Assembly (NCBI GenBank): GCA_965213855.1
Contig: CBDCAA010000008.1
Span: 434,001-498,000 of the forward strand
Source: JBBROS01 sp965213855
GTDB taxonomy: Bacteria > Pseudomonadota > Alphaproteobacteria > Acetobacterales > Acetobacteraceae
Direction: 5' to 3'
DNA length: 64,000 nucleotides
Below, piece by piece: positions 35,326 through 43,530 of this stretch. Within the stretch, counting starts at the first letter, position 1; each line of letters opens with the position of its first letter. The notes below the pieces were generated by a model. That model was not told where the DNA came from and ran no database searches. It saw nothing but the letters and a program-made list of their open reading frames with translations. The translations under genes were made by a program, and so were the position numbers.

Positions 35326-36798
35326 CTACTGCGCGCACAGCATCGACCGTGGGCTGAGGCTGATGGCGCACCGGGCGAGCTTGTTCGAGGACAGGTTGTA
35401 GGCGTTGACCACATACCCGCTGGCGGTCGCGTCGAGCACGGTGAAGCCGTACTCGGAGCGGTCGGCGGTGGCTTGGATGGCGATGGTCGGCGTGCTCGCG
35501 ACGCCGGGCAGGGCGTAGCTGGCGCCGGTGTTTTTGCCGGTCGTGTCGGGCACGAAGGTCTGCGGCTGCGCGCCGGTGTTGTTGTCGAGCAGGGTGCCCG
35601 AATTGCCGACCACGAGCTGCGGCGCGTAGTTCGGGTTGGCGAAATCCACGACCTGGAACTGGTGGTCGTGGCCCGAGACCAGCAGCTTCACCTGGGCCGG
35701 CACGGCGCCAGGCGTCAGGCTGTCGAACACGGATTGCTGGGTGGCGTCGCCGCCGACCAGGTTGGCGCCGAGCTTGGCCAGGCGGATGTCGTAGCTGGCC
35801 TTGTGGGTCACGTAGATGACGTTCGCGCTGGCCAGAGGCGACAGCACGGCGCTGAGCTGGGCGGCGTAGATCTGCGACAGGGTCATGCCGTTGGTGGCCT
35901 GCGGCAGCTGCGGCTGGGCGCTGTTGTTCGCAAGCGTCGTCTTGTCGGGCGCGGTCGTGTTGGAGTCGCTGCTGTCGAACATGACGATCGTCGACGCCCC
36001 GGCATGCACCACATAGGGGTCGGTGTAGTCATACGCCGTCAGCGGCCCCTTGGCGCCGGGCGCGCCCAGCATCGGCACATAGGGGCCGGTGCAGTCGACG
36101 GCCTGCTGGTCGTACGGGTGCGCGTCCAACATGCGGAACCAGCCATGGGCGCCGCGGTTGCAGCTCTCGTGGTTGCCGCGCGAGATGGCGAGCGGGGCGG
36201 CGGCCAGCAGGTTCGCGGCCGGGGCGAACCAGTCGGCGTTCCAGGCGTCCCAGTTGTCGAACACCGGGTTGCTGGTGCAACCGCTGAAGCCGGTCGGGCA
36301 GGGCTGCTCGCGATAGAAGAAGTCGCCGACATGGACGATCAGGTCGGGCTTGAACGTCGCGGCATAGTTGGCAAGGAATTGCAGCGGGAACTGCGTCGGG
36401 TCGTTGCAGGCCTGCGTGCCGCTGACGGCCGATGTGACGCGGCAGCCGGTGTCGCCGACGATCAGGATGCGCTGCGGGTTGGCGACCGGCATCTTCAGCG
36501 TCACGGCGCCGACCGTGACCGCGGTGTGGCCGAAGGCGGGGACGGAGGCCTCGCACATCAGCACCTGGAAATAGGTCTGCGGCGCTTGGGCCGCCGTCGT
36601 GACCGGGCCACGCTGCTGCAGCGGCAACGCGACGCCGTCCAGGCTTGCGACCGGGCAGCCATTGGCGGGCGTGTCCTCGATCGCGCGAATAAGTGCCGTG
36701 TCGTTGGGGGCGAACTGCACCCACTGGTTCACGATGGCGGCGTGCGCGGGGCTGCACGCGACGAGCGCGCCGGCGGCCAGGAAAGCGAGTCTGGTCAA
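35326..36798 (-). CDS. Exported metallophosphoesterase (calcineurin-like)
   Basis: The 490-residue protein carries a signal peptide (MTRLAFLAAGALVACSPAHAA) and the full calcineurin-fold metal site: ILIVGDTGC, IVHVGDFFYREQPC, AISRGNHESCNRG and LLVSGHDHQFQ. It should be a periplasmic or secreted phosphoesterase; several Cys residues suggest disulfide bonds. The start is TTG 36798, preceded by GAGG with five-base spacing and directly matching the signal peptide; the frame is open further upstream but reads into the gspK gene. Starts of this gene and gspK are 76 bases apart and divergent, sharing an intergenic region with a 10-bp palindrome (36829-36838). Confidence 0.82.
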   Translation of the reverse strand: MTRLAFLAAGALVACSPAHAAIVNQWVQFAPNDTALIRAIEDTPANGCPVASLDGVALPLQQRGPVTTAAQAPQTYFQVLMCEASVPAFGHTAVTVGAVTLKMPVANPQRILIVGDTGCRVTSAVSGTQACNDPTQFPLQFLANYAATFKPDLIVHVGDFFYREQPCPTGFSGCTSNPVFDNWDAWNADWFAPAANLLAAAPLAISRGNHESCNRGAHGWFRMLDAHPYDQQAVDCTGPYVPMLGAPGAKGPLTAYDYTDPYVVHAGASTIVMFDSSDSNTTAPDKTTLANNSAQPQLPQATNGMTLSQIYAAQLSAVLSPLASANVIYVTHKASYDIRLAKLGANLVGGDATQQSVFDSLTPGAVPAQVKLLVSGHDHQFQVVDFANPNYAPQLVVGNSGTLLDNNTGAQPQTFVPDTTGKNTGASYALPGVASTPTIAIQATADRSEYGFTVLDATASGYVVNAYNLSSNKLARCAISLSPRSMLCAQ

Positions 36799-36828
36799 GT
36801 CAACCTCACAGAAGCTTACAGTGACGGG

Positions 36829-36838
36829 CGTTATAACG
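36829..36838. promoter_or_regulatory. Perfect palindrome CGTTATAACG between divergent genes
   Basis: CGTTATAACG is a perfect 10-bp palindrome in the 76-base region between the metallophosphoesterase and gspK. It is AT-rich relative to its surroundings and contains TATAAC on both strands, so it may act as a -10 element in either direction or as an operator. No matching -35 is clear. Confidence 0.25.
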
Positions 36839-36874
36839 TGATCGGCGAGACCGCCTGTTAAGGTTTCGCGACGG

Positions 36875-37699
36875 ATGAAAGGCTGGCACGGAGCGGCTGT
36901 GGTGTTCTCTTCCCCTCGACGGCCAAGCGGCTTCGCGCTGATCATCGTGCTGTGGGCGCTGGTGCTGCTGACACTGGTCGCAACCCAGCTCACCTCGACC
37001 GGCCGGGCGGAGGTGCGGCTGGCCAGCAACCTGCGCGGAGCCGCGGTTGCACAGGCGGCGGCCGACGGCTGCGTCTACCAAGCCATCGAGCAGATCCTCG
37101 CCGGCGTCCTGCCGTGGCCGCCCGACCCGGCACCCCGCACCTGGCGCGTGCCCGGTGCCGTCGCGACCGTCCGGCTCGGCAGCGAGGACGGGAAGTTCGA
37201 CCTGAACTCCGTCCCGGTCGACGTGCTCGCGCGCCTGCTGCGCGGGATCGGTGCCGGCGCAAGCGAGGCGCAGCAGCTCGCCGTCGACATCGTGCTCTGG
37301 CGCTTCCCGTCGGCGCAGACGGAAGAGCGGCGCCGGGCCTATCTGCAGGCCGGCCTGGACTACACGCCGCCGGCCGCCCCGTTCCAGTCGGTCGCCGAGT
37401 TGGGCGCCGTGCTGGGGATGACGCCCGGGCTGTTGCAGCGCCTGGGGCCGCACGTGACGATCTACCACGACGGCGATCCGGACCCGCGCTTGGCCGACCC
37501 GGTGGTCCGGACCATCCTGCGCGAGCGTGGCCTCATCGCCGACGGGGCGGCAACGCAGACAAGCGGGCCGCCAACCGGCACCGTCATCGTGGACGTGGAC
37601 GCGGAAGCGCCGGGCGGCAGCCGCGCTCACCGCCACGCAATCGTTCGGATCGGGGCCGCGTCAGACAAAGGCGGGTGGAAGGTGCTGGTGTGGGACTAA
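36875..37699 (+). CDS. gspK: Type II secretion minor pseudopilin GspK
   Basis: GspK caps the pseudopilus of the type II secretion system. The 274-residue protein has the prepilin peptidase region RRPSGFALIIVLWALVLLTL (cleavage expected between Gly and Phe), the N-methylated hydrophobic helix and the GspK body with EDGKFDLNSVPVDVLARLL and the SAM-like helical domain. It is at the short end of the family (usually about 300). It is divergent from the metallophosphoesterase, and about 8.4 kb from a GspN-like gene on the other strand; the rest of the T2SS must be elsewhere. Effector proteins exported by it are not identified here. Confidence 0.8.
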   Translation: MKGWHGAAVVFSSPRRPSGFALIIVLWALVLLTLVATQLTSTGRAEVRLASNLRGAAVAQAAADGCVYQAIEQILAGVLPWPPDPAPRTWRVPGAVATVRLGSEDGKFDLNSVPVDVLARLLRGIGAGASEAQQLAVDIVLWRFPSAQTEERRRAYLQAGLDYTPPAAPFQSVAELGAVLGMTPGLLQRLGPHVTIYHDGDPDPRLADPVVRTILRERGLIADGAATQTSGPPTGTVIVDVDAEAPGGSRAHRHAIVRIGAASDKGGWKVLVWD

Positions 37700-37799
37700 G
37701 TGCCACGAATGAAGGGTTGCGAACACGCTTGCGCTCTCGCCCGCTCTATGGAACAAATGCCGAACAGAAGATTAATCCCACCCGGAACAGGACGAGACC

Positions 37800-37955
37800 A
37801 TGAGCAGCGCCGCCCTTGCCTACGCCCCGTTCAGCCCGCAAGCGGCGCCGCTGCCCTGGCGCCGGATTGCCGAAGCCTTGCAGTCCGTGATCGGAAGTGC
37901 AGCGATGGCTGGGCTGTTCTGGGTCATCGTTTCCGCCCCGGGCTTGCTCGAGTGA
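37800..37955 (+). CDS. Small membrane protein (51 aa)
   Basis: A 51-residue ORF with a clear ribosome binding site (AGGA at 37789-37792, 7 bases before the ATG). The product starts MSSAALAYAPFSP, has the amphipathic APLPWRRIAEALQSVIG and ends in a hydrophobic stretch AAMAGLFWVIVSAPGLLE that could span the membrane. The sequence is balanced in composition, unlike shadow frames. It lies 100 bases after gspK on the same strand and converges on glnD. Function unknown. Confidence 0.6.
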   Translation: MSSAALAYAPFSPQAAPLPWRRIAEALQSVIGSAAMAGLFWVIVSAPGLLE

Positions 37956-37974
37956 GCAGCCGGCCGCCATCGGC

Positions 37975-40770
37975 TTAGGCCGCCGCGGCCCGGCGCAGTG
38001 GGGGCAGCGCGTCATCCTCCGGCGGCTGCAGCGCAGACAGCAGCGCCAGACGCAAGGTCGCCAGCTTGCGCTCGTTCTCCACCTTCAGGCCGAACACATC
38101 CTTCACATAGAACACGTCGACGGCGCGCACGCCGTAGGTGGTCACGTGGGCGGAGGCGATCTGCAGCCCCTGCTCGCTGATCGCCGCCGTCACATCGTGC
38201 AGCAGCCCGGGGCGGTCGCGGCCATTCACCTCCAGCACCGTGTGCGTGTTGCTCGCGCGGTTGTCGATCACCACACGCGGCGGCACGTGGATCGCCCGCA
38301 TGCGCCGCCCGATCAGGTTGCCGGACGCCCGGCGGATCTCGCTCTCGAGGCCCAGCCGGCCAGACAGCGCCTGGTCGACCAGCACGTGCAGGCGCGCCAG
38401 CCGATGCGGGGCGTCGAACGTGCCGCCCGCCGCGTCCTGGATCCAGAACGTGTCGAGCGCGCTGCCGTTGGTGAGCGTATGGATGCGGGCGTCGACGATG
38501 CTCGCCCCGGCAACGGCCAGCGCGCCCGCGATCCGGCTGAACAGCCCGGCGTGGTCGGCGGTGTACACCGTCACCTCCGTCACGGCGCGGGCGGGCAGCG
38601 GTTGCGTGTCGACCGTAAGCGGCGCCCCCCGGGCTTCGGCGTCGCGCACCAGCCGTGCGTGGCGGGCGTGGGTCTCGGGGTCGAAGCTGAGCCAGTAGGC
38701 AGGGTAGCCCAGGCCGAGGAAGAACGCCCGGTCCGCGGCCGGCCAGTCGCCGAGTTCGGCCGCGACCGCCTGCTTGGCGCGGGCGACGCGCACATCCCGC
38801 TCGGTCGTGGCGAGCCCGCCGGCGAGCACGTCCGCGACCCGGGAGTAGAGCTCCCGCAGCAGCGTGGCTTTCCAGCCGTTCCACACCTTCGAGCTGACCG
38901 CCCGCATGTCGGCCACCGTGAGCACGAGCAGCAGCTTGAGCCGCTCGGGCGATTGGATCGTGTCGGCCAGATCCATGATCGTCTTGGGGTCGTCGATGTC
39001 GCGCTTGAACGCCGTCTGGCTGAGCAGCAGGTGGTGCAGCACGAGCCAGCTGACCGTCTCCGTCTCCTCGGCGGAAAGGCCGATGCTGGGCCCGACCTCG
39101 ACAGCGAGCTCCGCGCCGAGTTCGGAGTGGTCGCCGCCACGCCCCTTGGCGATGTCGTGCAGCAGCGTCGCCGTGTACAGCGCGCGGCGCGACTGCAGGT
39201 CTTCCATCAGGCCGCTGGCGATCGGCGCGATCTCCGCCAGTTCGCCGCGTTCCAGCGCATCGAGCACGCGGACGGCCTCGATCGTGTGCTCGTCCACCGT
39301 GAACACGTGGTAGGTGTCGAACTGCATCTGACCGACGATCCGGGCCCAATCCGGGATGTAGCGGCCGAGGAACCCCGTCTCATTCAGCACCGCCATCCAT
39401 CGCGCCCCGTCCGCGCGATCGTGGCTTCCGGTGGGGTCTCCGGCGAGGAGGTTCTGGAACAGGCTGGCGGCGGCCGGATCGCTGCGAAGCCGGATGGCCT
39501 GGCGCTCGTGCCGGATGAAGGCGCGGATCGTCAACGGATGCAGCTTCAGCCCGCGGTCGCGCGCGACTTGCAGGATCCGCAGCATCAGGATGGGCCGGTC
39601 CTCGAAATCGTGTCCGGGTGCACAGAGCAGATGGCCGTCGGCCAGCACGAAGCCCTGCTCGAGCAAGGTCGGATCGGTCGTCGGCTCGAGCGCCGGCGGC
39701 CCGAGGGCGGCCCGCACGATCGCGGGCTCGAGCACGGCGGTGATCCGGGTGATCTCGCGCGCGGTCAGGAAGTAGTGGCGCATGAACCGCTCGACGCCGT
39801 CCTGCCGGCCGTGGCGGGTGTACCCCATTCGCGCGCCCACGACCGGCTGCATGTCGAACGTCAGCCGGTCCTCGGCGCGGCCGGCGACGTAGTGCAGGTG
39901 GAAGCGGACCGTCCACAAGAAATCCCAGGAGCGGCGGGCGTGCTTGGCCTCCAGATGGGTCAGGATACCGCCGCCGGGACTGTCGGGGCCGACGAGCTCG
40001 CCCATGACCTGCACGCCAAACACGTAGCGCGTCATCCAATACAGCGTCTGCAGGTCGCGCAGGCCGCCGCGGCCCTCCTTGATGTTAGGCTCGACCAGGA
40101 ACGGGCTCTCGCCATAGCGGTGGTGGCGGGCGTCGCGCTCGGCCTGCTTGGCGGCGATGAACGGGCCGGCCCCGCCTTGCTCGCACGAGGCCAGGAACGC
40201 CTCCCGGAAGACGTCGAACAGCTCCGCATCGCCTGTCAGCCGCCGGGCATCGATCATGCTGGTGCGTGTGGTGAGGTCCCGCCCGGCTTCCGCGATGCAC
40301 TCCTCGACCGAACGGGTCGCATGGCCGACCTTCAGCCCAAGGTCCCACAGGAAATACAGCATGTACTCGACGGTCGCGAGCGTTCCGGCCGACGGCTGGT
40401 CGCGGGTGATGAACAGCAGGTCGATGTCGCTGAACGGGGCGAGCACGCCGCGGCCGTAGCCGCCCGTGGCCGCGATGGCGAGCGCCTCGGCCCCGGCCGC
40501 CTGCGTCTGCGTGACGGCCAGGTCGTGCAGCGCGGCGATCACGCCGTCGAGCAGCCGGCCCAGCAGGCGGCCAGACTGCAAGCCGGTCAGCGCGCCCGAT
40601 TCGAAGTGGTCCTGCACGTGTTGCTGGGCGCGCACGAGGTGGCGACGGAAGAAGCCCAGGGCAGCTTCGCGGGCCACCGGGCGGCCCGGGACGCGCAAGC
40701 CCTCCAGCGCGGCGGACAGCACTTCGGTCGCGTCCTCGGGCCGGTCGGGCCAAGAAGATGGGTCGAACAT
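37975..40770 (-). CDS. glnD: [Protein-PII] uridylyltransferase / uridylyl-removing enzyme
   Basis: GlnD senses glutamine and controls nitrogen assimilation by adding UMP to, or removing it from, the PII proteins. The 931-residue protein is complete: the nucleotidyltransferase site with the GG...D-x-D pattern in TGGYGRGVLAPFSDIDLLF, an HD-type hydrolase site around LLHDIAKGRGGDHSELGAEL, and two C-terminal ACT domains (VTVYTADHAGLFSRIAGALA; VNGRDRPGLLHDVTAAISEQ) that bind glutamine. The frame is open upstream but the start MFDPSSWPDRPED (40770) fits family length. It lies 5 bases after mutS on the same strand, so expression is probably linked. Confidence 0.95.
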   Translation of the reverse strand: MFDPSSWPDRPEDATEVLSAALEGLRVPGRPVAREAALGFFRRHLVRAQQHVQDHFESGALTGLQSGRLLGRLLDGVIAALHDLAVTQTQAAGAEALAIAATGGYGRGVLAPFSDIDLLFITRDQPSAGTLATVEYMLYFLWDLGLKVGHATRSVEECIAEAGRDLTTRTSMIDARRLTGDAELFDVFREAFLASCEQGGAGPFIAAKQAERDARHHRYGESPFLVEPNIKEGRGGLRDLQTLYWMTRYVFGVQVMGELVGPDSPGGGILTHLEAKHARRSWDFLWTVRFHLHYVAGRAEDRLTFDMQPVVGARMGYTRHGRQDGVERFMRHYFLTAREITRITAVLEPAIVRAALGPPALEPTTDPTLLEQGFVLADGHLLCAPGHDFEDRPILMLRILQVARDRGLKLHPLTIRAFIRHERQAIRLRSDPAAASLFQNLLAGDPTGSHDRADGARWMAVLNETGFLGRYIPDWARIVGQMQFDTYHVFTVDEHTIEAVRVLDALERGELAEIAPIASGLMEDLQSRRALYTATLLHDIAKGRGGDHSELGAELAVEVGPSIGLSAEETETVSWLVLHHLLLSQTAFKRDIDDPKTIMDLADTIQSPERLKLLLVLTVADMRAVSSKVWNGWKATLLRELYSRVADVLAGGLATTERDVRVARAKQAVAAELGDWPAADRAFFLGLGYPAYWLSFDPETHARHARLVRDAEARGAPLTVDTQPLPARAVTEVTVYTADHAGLFSRIAGALAVAGASIVDARIHTLTNGSALDTFWIQDAAGGTFDAPHRLARLHVLVDQALSGRLGLESEIRRASGNLIGRRMRAIHVPPRVVIDNRASNTHTVLEVNGRDRPGLLHDVTAAISEQGLQIASAHVTTYGVRAVDVFYVKDVFGLKVENERKLATLRLALLSALQPPEDDALPPLRRAAAA

Positions 40771-40775
40771 CCGGC

Positions 40776-43427
40776 TCAGCTTACCGGGGTATCGCCGCGG
40801 GATACAGCCAGGATTGATTTCAATCGATACACGGCCTGCAGCGCGTCGCGGGGGGACATCGTGTCGGGCTCGATCGCATCGACCGCGGCGTGCAGCGGGT
40901 CGGGCTCGGAAAGCGTGAGATCGGACCCCGGCTCGTCGGGCGGGTCGAGCCCGGCGAGCAGCGGCAGTTCGGCGGGCGCACCATGGCCCTGGCGCTCCAA
41001 CGCGGTCAGCAGTGCGCCGGCCCGGCGAACGGTCGCGGCCGGGACGCCGGCCAGTGCGGCCACGTGCACGCCCCAGCTGCGGCCGGCGGAACCCTCCGCG
41101 ACCTCGTGCAGGAACACGACCGCGCCGCGCCATTCCTTGACCCGCATCGTGTGCAGGCAGAGCCGCGGCATGCTGGGGGCGAGGCGCGCGAGTTCGTGGA
41201 AATGGGTTGCGAAGATCGTGCGGCAGCGGATCGCACCATGCAGCGCTTCCAGCACCGCCCAGGCGATCGCCAGGCCATCGAGCGTGCTGGTGCCACGGCC
41301 GATCTCGTCCACCACGACCAGGCTGCGCGGCCCGGCCTGATTGAGGATGGCGGCCGTCTCCGTCATCTCCACCATGAACGTGCTGCGGCCACGGGCCAGG
41401 TCGTCGGCCGCGCCCACCCGGCTGAACAGCCGGTCCACGACCCCGATCTCCGCCCGCTCGGCCGGCAGCGGCAGACCGGCCTGGGCCAGAATGGCGAAGA
41501 GCGCGTTCTGGCGCAGGTAGGTGCTCTTGCCGGCCATGTTCGGCCCCGTCAGCAGCAGCACGCGGCGGCCCGGGGACAGGTCGGTCGTGTTGGGCACGAA
41601 GGCGGCGGCGCCGTCCAGCGCAGCCTCCACCACCGGATGGCGGCCAGCCTGGACGCAGAACGCATCGCTGTCCGTGACCAGCGGCCGGCACCACCGTCCG
41701 CCCTCGGCAAGGCGCGCGCAGGATTGCAGCACGTCGAGCCGGGCCAGGCGGTCCGCCGCTTCCTGCAGGGCCGGCGCCGCGTCCAGGACGCTCTCAACCA
41801 GATACTGGAACACGACGCGTTCCCGGCTGGCCGCAGCCTCGGCGGCTTCGCTGATCCGGGCGTCGAGCGCGGCCAGTTCCGGGTTGCTGAAGCGGGCGCC
41901 GTTCGTCATCGCCTGGCGCATCGTCAGATCCCGATGCGCGCGCAGGCTTTCCACCGCCGCGGCCGGCGCCTCGATCACGTAGCCGAGCTGGGCGTGGTGC
42001 CGGATCTTCAGCGCGGCGACGCCGTAGCGCTGGGCATAGTCGAGCGTCAGGCCGGCGATGACCCGGCGGCTGTCGTCACGCAGCCCCCGCTGCGCGTCGA
42101 GCTGGCCATCGAAGCCCGCCGCGACGGCCCCGCCATCGTCCAGCCGCGCCGGGAGCGGGTCGGACAGGGCACTGGCCAGACGGGGCCCGAGCGCCGGGTC
42201 GACGCCGTCGAGCGTCGGCGCGAACGGACCGCCTGCGAGCGCGTCGTCCGCGAGTGCTGCGGCGCGGAGAGCGGCGCGGATTGCGCCGAGGTCGCGCGGC
42301 GCCGCGCGGCCGAGCGCCAGGCGGCCCAAGGCGCGCGGCAGGTCGGGCAGGCCGCGCAGCGCGTCCCGCAGCCGGGCCAGCGGCCCGGGTTGGAGCAGCA
42401 GCCAGCTCCAGCCATCCTGGCGCGCAGCGATGGCGGCGGGGTCGAGCAGCGGTCCGGCGAGCCACGCAGCCAGCAGCCGCGCGCCGGCCGCGCTCAGCGT
42501 GCGGGAGGTGGCCCCAAGCAGCGTGTGTTTGCTGCCGCCGTCGCGGGCGCGGGTGATCTCCAGGCTGGCCCGGGTGGCGGCGTCGAGCATCATCTGACCC
42601 GAGAACCCGGCGGGGGTGGGCCGCGACAGGCGCGGCAACTGCCCCGCGGCGGTCGTGCGCACGTAGTCGAGCGCCAGCGCGGCCGCGACAGCCTCCGCGT
42701 CCGTGAACATGCCGAACGCGTCGATCGAGGCAACGCCGAAGCCGGCCGCCAACTGCGCACGGGCGGCTCCTGCGGTGGACGCGACGCATTCGGGGCCGCG
42801 GCGGTCCTGCCACTCACCGAGGGGGAGAGCCGGGGCGGTGAGGATTTCGGCCGGCTCCAACCGCCCGAGCAAAGCCGGCAACTCGGCCATGGACGTCGCC
42901 GCCGTCTCGAACAGGCCGGTCGAGACGTCGAGCCAGGCGGCCCCGAGGCTGAGGCCGACCGGGCACAAAGCGAGAAGGATATTCGGCCGATGCGGCTCGA
43001 GCAGGCTGTCCTCGGTCAGTGTCCCGGGGGTGACCAGGCGGACGATGCCGCGCTTCAACGGCCCCTTGCCGGTACGGGCCTTGGGATCTTCCATCTGCTC
43101 GGCAACCGCGACGCGGAAGCCGCGGCGGATCAGGCGCGCAAGATAGGCCTCGGCGGCATGGACCGGCACGCCGCACATCGGGATCGGCGCGCCCTGGTGC
43201 TCGCCGCGCCGTGTGAGCGCGATGTCGAGCGCCGCCGCGGCCGCCTCTGCGTCGGTGAAGAACAGCTCGTAGAAGTCGCCCATGCGGAGGAACAGCAACG
43301 CATCCGGGTGTTCGGCCTTGAGCTGGAACCACTGCGCCATAGTCGGCGTGGCGCCGTGGGCAATGGTCGGCGTGGCGCCGTGGGCCATGGTCGGCCGGTC
43401 CATGGCGGGGGCGCTTGGGGATGGCAT
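40776..43427 (-). CDS. mutS: DNA mismatch repair protein MutS
   Basis: MutS recognises mismatches in newly made DNA. The 883-residue protein has the mismatch-binding F-x-E in MGDFYELFFTDA, the core, and the ATPase domain with LLTGPNMAGKSTYLRQNAL (Walker A), a Walker B/signature region STFMVEMTETAAIL and VVDEIGRGTSTLDGLAIAWA, then FATHFHELARL. The N-terminus bears two 24-base tandem repeats (8-residue units MAHGATPT/IAHGATPT), probably an extension rather than function. Met at 43340 (before AQWFQLKAEHPDALL) is the family-like start, but upstream Mets at 43427, 43403 and 43388 are in frame. glnD follows. Confidence 0.95.
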   Translation of the reverse strand: MPSPSAPAMDRPTMAHGATPTIAHGATPTMAQWFQLKAEHPDALLFLRMGDFYELFFTDAEAAAAALDIALTRRGEHQGAPIPMCGVPVHAAEAYLARLIRRGFRVAVAEQMEDPKARTGKGPLKRGIVRLVTPGTLTEDSLLEPHRPNILLALCPVGLSLGAAWLDVSTGLFETAATSMAELPALLGRLEPAEILTAPALPLGEWQDRRGPECVASTAGAARAQLAAGFGVASIDAFGMFTDAEAVAAALALDYVRTTAAGQLPRLSRPTPAGFSGQMMLDAATRASLEITRARDGGSKHTLLGATSRTLSAAGARLLAAWLAGPLLDPAAIAARQDGWSWLLLQPGPLARLRDALRGLPDLPRALGRLALGRAAPRDLGAIRAALRAAALADDALAGGPFAPTLDGVDPALGPRLASALSDPLPARLDDGGAVAAGFDGQLDAQRGLRDDSRRVIAGLTLDYAQRYGVAALKIRHHAQLGYVIEAPAAAVESLRAHRDLTMRQAMTNGARFSNPELAALDARISEAAEAAASRERVVFQYLVESVLDAAPALQEAADRLARLDVLQSCARLAEGGRWCRPLVTDSDAFCVQAGRHPVVEAALDGAAAFVPNTTDLSPGRRVLLLTGPNMAGKSTYLRQNALFAILAQAGLPLPAERAEIGVVDRLFSRVGAADDLARGRSTFMVEMTETAAILNQAGPRSLVVVDEIGRGTSTLDGLAIAWAVLEALHGAIRCRTIFATHFHELARLAPSMPRLCLHTMRVKEWRGAVVFLHEVAEGSAGRSWGVHVAALAGVPAATVRRAGALLTALERQGHGAPAELPLLAGLDPPDEPGSDLTLSEPDPLHAAVDAIEPDTMSPRDALQAVYRLKSILAVSRGDTPVS
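43338..43385. repeat. 24-base tandem duplication in the 5' end of mutS
   Basis: A 24-base unit occurs twice in tandem (the 20-base core gtcggcgtggcgccgtgggc at 43342-43361 and 43366-43385) with a partial third copy starting at 43386. It adds the residues MAHGATPT-IAHGATPT upstream of the usual MutS N-terminus. The length keeps the frame open. Confidence 0.75.
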
Positions 43428-43530
43428 CGCGCCATTGTAACGCGCGGCTGCCGGTTGGGCTATGTGCCGGGCGGATCACGCGCGCCGTCCCGTCCCGCGG
43501 CGCTGATTGCGTGGTGGTCACGGACGTTTT

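Noticed and set aside
36790..36830. Possible Pho box (CTGTAAG...CTGTGAG) upstream of the metallophosphoesterase
   Set aside because: The two half-sites are spaced 10 rather than 11 bases and overlap the ribosome binding site, so a PhoB site is not supported.
37897..41340. Long plus-strand frame opposite glnD and mutS
   Set aside because: Shadow of glnD/mutS; low-information composition.
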